A stretch of 5,030 bases of DNA from Atribacterota bacterium (GTDB taxonomy: Bacteria > Atribacterota > Phoenicimicrobiia > Phoenicimicrobiales > Phoenicimicrobiaceae). A program made the translations under genes and the position numbers. The notes beneath the pieces were generated by a model that was not told where the DNA came from, ran no database searches, and worked only from the letters and a program-made list of their open reading frames with translations. Shown piece by piece: positions 1 through 5,030 of the stretch. How positions within the stretch are numbered: position 1 is the first letter of the stretch; every line of letters begins with the position of its first letter. The stretch is from the NCBI GenBank assembly GCA_030666935.1, contig DAOUWX010000150.1, positions 1-5,030 of the forward strand, in the 5' to 3' direction.

Positions 1-27
1 TCATATATGTGGGTAGAAATGCCCTGG

Positions 28-47
28 ATTCCTGCTTTCGCAGGAAT
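28..47. repeat. 20-bp palindrome, REP/dRS3-like dispersed repeat candidate
   Basis: Arms ATTCCTGC (28-35) and GCAGGAAT (40-47) are perfect 8-bp inverted complements around a TTTC loop. The flanks are CTGG on the left and GACA on the right. The outline ATTCCT-N8-AGGAAT has the same 20-bp architecture as the neisserial dRS3 element (ATTCCC-N8-GGGAAT), and similar CTGGATTCC...GGAATGACA palindromes occur between genes in many unrelated bacteria. This points to a dispersed, mobilised or structural repeat rather than a gene-specific signal. No run of T follows either arm, so an intrinsic terminator is unlikely. Only one copy lies in this window, so its repetitive nature is inferred from resemblance. 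Confidence 0.6.
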
Positions 48-100
48 GACAGAAGAGAAATAGACAGACAGGATTGATAAATCAAGCCTCTACATTTACA

Positions 101-124
101 TAGACAGGCGAGACGTCTGTTCTA
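101..124. repeat. Imperfect stem-loop, probable second dispersed palindrome
   Basis: TAGA (101-104) pairs with TCTA (121-124). After a single bulged T at 120, CAGGCG (105-110) pairs with CGTCTG (114-119) around an AGA loop (111-113). Position 108 against 116 is a G-T wobble; all other pairs are Watson-Crick. The GC-rich core stands out from the AT-rich surroundings. The pattern of a GACAGGCG-type arm, AGA loop and complementary arm flanked by CTAC/GTAG-like bases resembles intergenic palindromes scattered in many bacterial genomes. No T-tract follows on the + strand, so terminator function is not supported. Its arm sequence is unrelated to the 28-47 palindrome. Confidence 0.5.
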
Positions 125-149
125 CGGTTTTATCTTATATCTTATAACT

Positions 150-284
150 GGTCAACCGGGTAACCGGATAATTAATATATCTGGTTAACTAATTTTTTAT
201 CTTCAATTGGTTAATTGGTCAATCGGCTAATTGGTTAATTAGTCCATCTTATAACCTATCTTGTAACTGGCAAACCGGTTAACT
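150..284. repeat. Degenerate 8-bp tandem repeat array, consensus GGTTAAYY
   Basis: Eight-base units starting with GG recur in phase: GGTCAACC (150), GGGTAACC (158), GGATAATT (166), GGTTAACT (183), then a run at 209 (GGTTAATT), 217 (GGTCAATC), 225 (GGCTAATT) and 233 (GGTTAATT), and finally GGCAAACC (269) and GGTTAACT (277). Diverged spacers separate the three runs. A larger repeat is layered on top: 139-164 and 258-283 match at 22 of 26 positions, and GGTTAACTAAT occurs exactly at 183-193 and 277-287. CTAATT (227-232) and AATTAG (237-242) can form a small hairpin. The array accounts for most of the upstream region of mfd and ends 19 bp before its start codon. I see no convincing -35/-10 pair in it. 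Confidence 0.75.
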
Positions 285-291
285 AATCCTG

Positions 292-297
292 AAAGGA
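292..297 (+). promoter_or_regulatory. Ribosome binding site of mfd
   Basis: AAAGGA ends six bases before the ATG at 304, a normal Shine-Dalgarno spacing. Going upstream in the same frame there is no other ATG before the TAA stop at 280-282, so this site supports 304 as the start. The site lies just after the last octamer repeat unit. Confidence 0.75.
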
Positions 298-303
298 ATT
301 TTA

Positions 304-3300
304 ATGTCTTTTTCGAGAATATTCTCCCTGTGGAATCAATCCGCGGAATTTAAAGAGATAATAAAAATAATAAAAGGGAAGTTGATTAACAAAATTTTAC
401 TTTCCGGCCTGAAGGATAGCACCCGTTCATTCTTTATTGCTGCCTTAGCCTTAAAAGAGGAAACAAAAAAATCTTACCTTATTATTACCGATTCTCAGGA
501 AAATGCCTTAAAGATATATCAGGATTTAAAAACTTTTTTAAATAAACCTCAAAATGAGGAAGAGAATATTTTTCTTTTTCCTTCTTTTGATGTCCTTCCT
601 TATGAAGACATCAGTTCCGATCCACAGATAATCCAGCAAAGAATTAATATCTTGAAACATCTTTCCATGAACGACTACAATAATAAAAAGAGGATTATTT
701 TAATTGCTGATATTAAAGCTCTCCTGCCCAAGTTAGCCTCTCCTCAGAAATTTAAAAAGACAAGTTGGAAATTAAAAGTAGGAGATGCCTTAAAAAAGGA
801 AGATTTTTTGAAAATTCTCTTAGATCAAAATTATCGGTCGGTGGAGATAGTCGAAGAGAAAGGCGAATTTAGCAGTCGGGGTGGGATTATCGATTTTTTT
901 CCGGTAACCAGCGAAAACCCTCTTCGATTAGAATTGTTCGGAGACCAGATAGAATCGATCAGGTATTTTAATTTGAATACCCAAAGGTCGATACTTAAAT
1001 TGACTGATTATACCCTTCTTCCTTCCCGGGAATTAATTGCCGATGGTTTATCCAGTTATAATTACAGCACTATATTTGATTATCTTCCCGATGACCTTAT
1101 AGTCTTACGAAACGAACCGGAATTAATTAAAGAGAAAACGGAGGAGTTTCAGGAAGAGATTGAAGGTATTTACCAAAAAATTGAGAAGGATAAAAGGGAA
1201 TTAATCTTCTCACCTTCTTCTTATTTCATCACTAACTCCGAGATTTGTGATAAATTAAAATCTAAAAAAATAATTAATTTTACCTATTTCCCGGAGGAGA
1301 ACAAAGAAATTATCTCCGGTAATCAGGAAGAGAAAAAAGAATATATTAGAGAGTTTGTTTTCGAAGGACAGGAAATTAGTTCTTATTTTGGGAGCTTAGA
1401 TTTATTTGCCAAAGATTTAGAAAAATGGCAGAAAGAAAAACAGCATATTATTATTCTGGTCAGGAATGAAGGGCGGGCCCAGCGCTTAGGGGAGATATTA
1501 GAAGAAAGGGGGATAGAAAGATTTATTACAGGAAGGTTAGAGGAATATACTCCTTTAAAATCAACCATCTTCATTTCTTATGGTTACCTAAATTATGGAT
1601 TCAGACTTCCTGACCTTAAAACAATTTTTATAACCGACCAGGAAATATTTGGCAAGGAAAGGAATAAAAGACATAGATTAACCAGGCATAAGAGTGAGCC
1701 CTTTTCCGCTGCAATGGATATATCTCCCGAGGATTATGTAGTACATATTGATCATGGTATAGGAAAATATAAAGGGATGGTAAATTTAACCGTCAAAGGA
1801 GTAAAACAGGATTACCTTTTAATCGAATATGCGCAAGAGGACAAATTGTATGTCCCGGTAGACCAGTTTAATTTAGTTCATAAATATATAGGCATCAAAG
1901 ATAAAACTCCTAAAATTTACCGTTTAGGAGGAGTCTCCTGGGGAAAGGCCAAAGGAAAGGCAAAAAGGTCAATTCAAAAATTAGCCCAGGAGCTTTATAA
2001 TTTATATGTTGCCCGTAAAGAGATCAGAGGTTTTGCTTTTTCCAAAGATAATAACTGGCAGCAAGAGCTGGAGATGTCTTTCCCCTTTGAAGAGACTTAT
2101 GATCAACTGCAAGCCTTATCCGAGGTAAAAGCTGATATGGAAATCATTAAGCCAATGGAGAGATTGGTCTGCGGAGATGTAGGCTATGGTAAAACAGAGA
2201 TAGCTATAAGGGCTGCCTTTAAGGCGGCATTAGACGGAAAGCAAGTGGCAATTTTAGCACCTACCACTATCCTGGTTCAACAACATTATGATACTTTTCG
2301 TGAAAGGATGAGCTCTTTCCCTATGAATATAGATATGCTCTCCCGCTTTAGAACCAAACTGGAACAGAAAAAAGTTATCGATGACCTGGAAGAAGGGAAG
2401 GTAGATATTATTATAGGAACCCATCGGTTAATTCAAAATGACATCCGGTTTAAGGATTTGGGCTTGTTAATCGTAGATGAAGAGCAGCGTTTCGGAGTCC
2501 TTCATAAAGAAAGAATAAAAAAATTAAAAGAAAGCATCGATTCTCTTACCTTAACTGCCACTCCTATCCCCCGTACTCTCCATATGTCGCTTATCGGAGT
2601 CAGAGATTTAAGTGTAATAAATACTCCTCCCGAAGACAGATTTCCTATCGCTACTTATATCTGCCGAAGGGATGATAAAGTGATAACAGATGCTATAAGA
2701 AGGGAATTGGACAGGGAGGGGCAGATATTCTTTGTCCATAACCGGGTAAGAAGTATTCAGAAAATAGCCCGGGATTTAAATCGGCTCTTTCCTCAGGCCA
2801 GAATCGGAATTGCTCATGGGCAGATGGCAGAAGAACTATTAGAAGATATAATGATTGATTTTTTAGAAAAGAAATATGATATTTTAGTCTGTACTACCAT
2901 CATAGAGATTGGTTTAGATATTCCCAATGTGAATACTATTATTATTGATGATGCTCAGAAATTCGGCTTATCCCAGCTTTACCAATTAAGGGGGAGAGTA
3001 GGGAGGACTGACCGGCGTGCTTATGCATATTTTCTTTATCCTTCCTATCGCTCTATTTCTGGTACCGCAAAAAAGAGATTGCAGGCCATTAAGGAGTTCA
3101 GTGAATTAGGCTCCGGTTTCAAATTAGCCATGCGTGATCTGGAGATTCGGGGAGCAGGTAATCTATTAGGTAAAGAGCAGCACGGTTCTGTAGGCGATGT
3201 GGGATTCAATCTTTATTGCCGCTTATTAGAAGAAGCGATTAAGGAATTACAGGAAGAGGAAGAAGGGAAGGAGAAGAAAGAAGATATCACCCCGGTTATC

Positions 3301-3738
3301 GACATAAAGATAGATGCTTATATTCCCGGAAAATACATTCCTGATTTAAAACAGAGGGTCTTAATTTATAAGAAATTGACTGAGATTAAAGATTTAGAAG
3401 ATTTGGAGAGGATAAAAGAAGAGTTGAGGGATAGATATGGAATTTATCCCCGGGAGTTAAGGAATTTATTAGAGATAATATATCTGAAGATATTTTTAAG
3501 AAAGTTAGGCATTAGTTCCCTGGTGGTAAAGGAAAATAAGTTAATTCTCAGATATTTAAAGAATATTGAGATGAAGGCTAAATTAAACAAGCTGCCTTCT
3601 TTTTATCAGCAAAGATTAATAATAGAAGAACATAGATTAACCGGGATTTCTAAAATTAACCTTTCCGGGATTAAATCTTCAGAAATTTTGAAATTTTTGA
3701 AGGAGTTTGTGGTACACTTGGCGAAAGATAGTGAATAG
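304..3738 (+). CDS. mfd: Transcription-repair coupling factor Mfd
   Basis: Cytoplasmic ATP-dependent DNA translocase that pushes stalled RNA polymerase off DNA and recruits UvrA to start nucleotide excision repair on the transcribed strand. At 1144 aa it is full length (E. coli Mfd is 1148 aa). Domains in order: UvrB-like N-terminal module without ATPase motifs, about 1-340, containing the conserved SSRGGIIDFFP segment (190-200) in the region that contacts UvrA in known Mfds; a linker domain; the RNA-polymerase-interacting domain, about 472-570, with DYVVHIDHGIGKY (477-489) and KLYVPV (514-519); and a RecG-like SF2 motor. The motor has Walker A GDVGYGKTE (624-632), APTT (652-655), DEEQRF (725-730), TATPIPRT (751-758) and QLRGRVGR (894-901). 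The TRG translocation motif follows (about 920-961, including RDLEIRGAGNLLG). A charged linker (980-994) leads to the C-terminal UvrA-masking domain, about 997-1100. No motif residue is missing and there is no frameshift. The stop codon lies inside a heptamer repeat. Confidence 0.98.
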   Translation: MSFSRIFSLWNQSAEFKEIIKIIKGKLINKILLSGLKDSTRSFFIAALALKEETKKSYLIITDSQENALKIYQDLKTFLNKPQNEEENIFLFPSFDVLPYEDISSDPQIIQQRINILKHLSMNDYNNKKRIILIADIKALLPKLASPQKFKKTSWKLKVGDALKKEDFLKILLDQNYRSVEIVEEKGEFSSRGGIIDFFPVTSENPLRLELFGDQIESIRYFNLNTQRSILKLTDYTLLPSRELIADGLSSYNYSTIFDYLPDDLIVLRNEPELIKEKTEEFQEEIEGIYQKIEKDKRELIFSPSSYFITNSEICDKLKSKKIINFTYFPEENKEIISGNQEEKKEYIREFVFEGQEISSYFGSLDLFAKDLEKWQKEKQHIIILVRNEGRAQRLGEILEERGIERFITGRLEEYTPLKSTIFISYGYLNYGFRLPDLKTIFITDQEIFGKERNKRHRLTRHKSEPFSAAMDISPEDYVVHIDHGIGKYKGMVNLTVKGVKQDYLLIEYAQEDKLYVPVDQFNLVHKYIGIKDKTPKIYRLGGVSWGKAKGKAKRSIQKLAQELYNLYVARKEIRGFAFSKDNNWQQELEMSFPFEETYDQLQALSEVKADMEIIKPMERLVCGDVGYGKTEIAIRAAFKAALDGKQVAILAPTTILVQQHYDTFRERMSSFPMNIDMLSRFRTKLEQKKVIDDLEEGKVDIIIGTHRLIQNDIRFKDLGLLIVDEEQRFGVLHKERIKKLKESIDSLTLTATPIPRTLHMSLIGVRDLSVINTPPEDRFPIATYICRRDDKVITDAIRRELDREGQIFFVHNRVRSIQKIARDLNRLFPQARIGIAHGQMAEELLEDIMIDFLEKKYDILVCTTIIEIGLDIPNVNTIIIDDAQKFGLSQLYQLRGRVGRTDRRAYAYFLYPSYRSISGTAKKRLQAIKEFSELGSGFKLAMRDLEIRGAGNLLGKEQHGSVGDVGFNLYCRLLEEAIKELQEEEEGKEKKEDITPVIDIKIDAYIPGKYIPDLKQRVLIYKKLTEIKDLEDLERIKEELRDRYGIYPRELRNLLEIIYLKIFLRKLGISSLVVKENKLILRYLKNIEMKAKLNKLPSFYQQRLIIEEHRLTGISKINLSGIKSSEILKFLKEFVVHLAKDSE

Positions 3739-3817
3739 TCGTTAGTGAATAGTATTTAGTAAAGAAAAGAGAAAACTAATTAGTATATAGTCGTTGGTAT
3801 TTAGTATATAGTAAAGA
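3731..3817. repeat. Heptamer tandem repeats (GTnnnTA) in two 35-bp blocks
   Basis: Five 7-bp units occupy 3731-3765: GTGAATA, GTCGTTA, GTGAATA, GTATTTA, GTAAAGA. Five more occupy 3783-3817: GTATATA, GTCGTTG, GTATTTA, GTATATA, GTAAAGA. The blocks align without gaps at 28 of 35 positions, with the same closing unit GTAAAGA and an almost identical second unit, and are offset by 52 bp. The 17-bp spacer contributes to a perfect 10-bp palindrome, ACTAATTAGT (3775-3784). The first unit overlaps the last codons of mfd and includes most of its TAG stop. In kind (not in sequence) this resembles the heptameric short tandem repeats known from cyanobacteria. No hairpin plus T-tract is present, so I do not call a terminator. 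The 3818-3921 spacer that follows is A/purine-rich, with no feature I can support. Confidence 0.8.
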
Positions 3818-3921
3818 GAGAAGAAGTAAGAAAACAGGAACAAAAAGATTAGATAAGGTAGAGGAGATTAATTAGCTGATTGCGAAAATAAAAAATAAAA
3901 ATCAGTAGCCAGAATAAAAAT

Positions 3922-3928
3922 AAAGGAG
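3922..3928 (+). promoter_or_regulatory. Ribosome binding site of the phosphatase-like gene
   Basis: AAAGGAG ends seven bases before the ATG at 3936, a strong and well-spaced Shine-Dalgarno sequence. An in-frame TAA at 3921-3923 overlaps its first bases, so the ATG at 3936 is the first possible start in this frame. Confidence 0.85.
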
Positions 3929-3935
3929 CGATAAT

Positions 3936-5030
3936 ATGTTGAAAATCAATGATCCATATTTTAAAAAAGTTAGCTCTTCCGGGAGACTTTCGATATTCGG
4001 TGTACTTGTAATAGTAATAATCCTGCTGTCTTTCTCAGTAGCAGGAGAGGCATCTCCGAAATTCCTTATATTCCACCTGGATGCTGTATCATCACAGAAT
4101 TTCTTTCAATATATGGAAGATGGTGACCTTCCTAATCTGCAGGCTGTTTTTGAGGATGGCCATATGATTCATCATGGTCTTAGTTTATTTCCCGGAGGAA
4201 CAGAAACGGCTGTTCCTCACTTAAAAGAAGGGGTAGATAATTCCACCGGAGGGGTAGGATGGGGGTATTATGACCGGGAAAAAGAAAAAGTTATAGCGGC
4301 TTATAAGACTTTTTTTTATTGGCTTTCCTATCTACCCCGGCGAGCTAAACCCTGTATTATTTATGGAATACCAGGACTTGACCCTTTTATGTTTTTTCCT
4401 CTCCTTAATGTTCCCGAGCTTCTGGAAACCTATGGGGTAATAGAATTCTATTGGCTTACTACCGATTCTCTGGGACATATAATGGGTCCGAAATTATATG
4501 AAGCCAGCATTCGCAGGTTTGACTGTTATTTTGGTAATCTGGTTAAAAAATTGAACCTCGACGAGGTTAATATAATTCTTTATTGTGATCACGGAATGTC
4601 TTTCGGTAGGTTTATTAATGCTGATCAGGGAAAAGAAATTGAGAGAATAGTGGGAAATGACCTTAAGGTATTTATTCATCCTAACGTATATTTAAAGGAT
4701 CCTGATAAAAAAGATAAGGTAGCCAGGGATATTGTTTTAGAAAGTGAGATTGATTTTACATTTTATAGAGAGAACCCTCATCGGGTAGTCGGTTATTTTG
4801 ACCAGGGGAAAATGATTTTTGAAGAAAGAGAAGGGAAAATTCGTTACTTATTTGAAGGTGAGGATGTATTTGGTTATTATAATTCTGGTTATAATGGAGA
4901 ATGGTTAACTGCTTCAGATTGGTTATCTCTTACCAGGGAGAACAGATTTCCGGGAGTTCCCCCTAATATATATCATCTCCTTTCCAATGAGAGGGTAGGG
5001 GATATAGTAATAGTTATCAATCCCCCTAAA
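3936..5030 (+). CDS. Alkaline phosphatase superfamily protein, 3'-truncated by window end
   Basis: The frame is open from 3936 to the window edge (365 codons, no stop). The protein looks like a metal-dependent phosphodiesterase/phosphatase of the alkaline phosphatase superfamily, closest in motif layout to type I phosphodiesterase/nucleotide pyrophosphatases. Residues 1-17 are polar and carry Lys/Arg; 18-36 form a hydrophobic helix, so the protein is exported or membrane-anchored (possible cleavage after Ala39). Predicted metal ligands are Asp49 (FLIFHLDAVS), Asp177 and His181 (TTDSLGHIMGP), and Asp218-His219 (YCDHGMS). Thr89 in FPGGTETAVP fits the PxxT nucleophile pattern; Thr91 is the alternative. 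The D-x3-H and D-H spacing matches the superfamily. ERVGDIVIVINPP (352-364) resembles the strand that usually precedes the last ligand (GxHG), which would lie beyond the window. The segment KEGVDNSTGGVGWGYYDR (97-114) looks family-specific. Substrate is unknown. It starts 197 bp after mfd on the same strand. Confidence 0.82.
   Translation, partial: MLKINDPYFKKVSSSGRLSIFGVLVIVIILLSFSVAGEASPKFLIFHLDAVSSQNFFQYMEDGDLPNLQAVFEDGHMIHHGLSLFPGGTETAVPHLKEGVDNSTGGVGWGYYDREKEKVIAAYKTFFYWLSYLPRRAKPCIIYGIPGLDPFMFFPLLNVPELLETYGVIEFYWLTTDSLGHIMGPKLYEASIRRFDCYFGNLVKKLNLDEVNIILYCDHGMSFGRFINADQGKEIERIVGNDLKVFIHPNVYLKDPDKKDKVARDIVLESEIDFTFYRENPHRVVGYFDQGKMIFEEREGKIRYLFEGEDVFGYYNSGYNGEWLTASDWLSLTRENRFPGVPPNIYHLLSNERVGDIVIVINPPK

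Noticed and set aside
142..268. Possible sigma-70 promoter elements (TATAAC at 143-148 and 250-255, TTGGTT at 231-236)
   Set aside because: No -35-like hexamer sits 16-18 bp upstream of either TATAAC, and TTGGTT is 13 bp from the second one. These hexamers are also parts of the repeat units, so matches are expected by composition.
1..303. A small gene upstream of mfd
   Set aside because: All frames are interrupted by frequent stops, and the sequence is accounted for by palindromes and tandem repeats. No tRNA or other known RNA fold was recognised.
1383..1574. A 63-codon open frame on the minus strand
   Set aside because: It lies wholly inside the mfd coding sequence, has no recognisable domain, and is expected by chance opposite an AT-rich gene.
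3731..3817. Heptamer array as a CRISPR array
   Set aside because: Units are 7 bp and directly abutting, without unique spacers of 30-40 bp, and no cas-like gene is present.
3876..3905. CTGATT (3876-3881) and AATCAG (3900-3905) as a terminator hairpin between the genes
   Set aside because: The stem is only 6 bp, AT-rich, with an 18-nt A-rich loop and no T-tract after it.
4494..4679. A 61-codon open frame on the minus strand
   Set aside because: It lies opposite the phosphatase-like gene, across its conserved DHGM motif region, and shows no protein-like features of its own.

Overview
This window comes from an AT-rich bacterial chromosome. Codon use is strongly biased to A/T-ending codons (TTA for Leu; AAA, GAA and ATA/ATT are frequent). 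It holds one complete housekeeping gene, mfd, and the 5' part of a second gene on the same strand. The Mfd protein shows the organism is a bacterium but does not fix the phylum. The AT-rich coding combined with dense short palindromic and tandem repeats between genes would suit an uncultivated lineage, but that is a guess from general impression.

Layout. Positions 1-303 are non-coding and rich in repeats. They hold a 20-bp palindrome (28-47), a second imperfect stem-loop (101-124), and a degenerate array of 8-bp units of the form GGTTAAYY (about 150-284) that runs to within 20 bp of the mfd start codon. Positions 304-3738 encode a full-length transcription-repair coupling factor of 1144 aa with all expected domains. 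From the last codons of mfd to 3817 there is a different array of 7-bp units (GTnnnTA), arranged as two 35-bp copies that align end to end. Positions 3818-3921 are A/purine-rich spacer in which I see no gene, tRNA or convincing terminator. A good ribosome binding site then precedes a gene starting at 3936 that stays open to the window end (365 codons). It encodes a membrane-anchored or secreted protein of the alkaline phosphatase / nucleotide pyrophosphatase-phosphodiesterase superfamily.

How the parts relate. Mfd is a cytoplasmic DNA translocase that clears stalled RNA polymerase and recruits UvrA. The downstream phosphatase-like protein probably acts outside the cytoplasmic membrane. They share orientation, but nothing in the sequence ties their functions together, and a 197-bp repeat-bearing gap separates them, so shared transcription is possible but not shown. 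I found no sign of a CRISPR array, defence system, transposase gene or other new multi-gene system. The most interesting material is the pair of unlike short-period repeat arrays on either side of mfd, and the little-known phosphatase family downstream.
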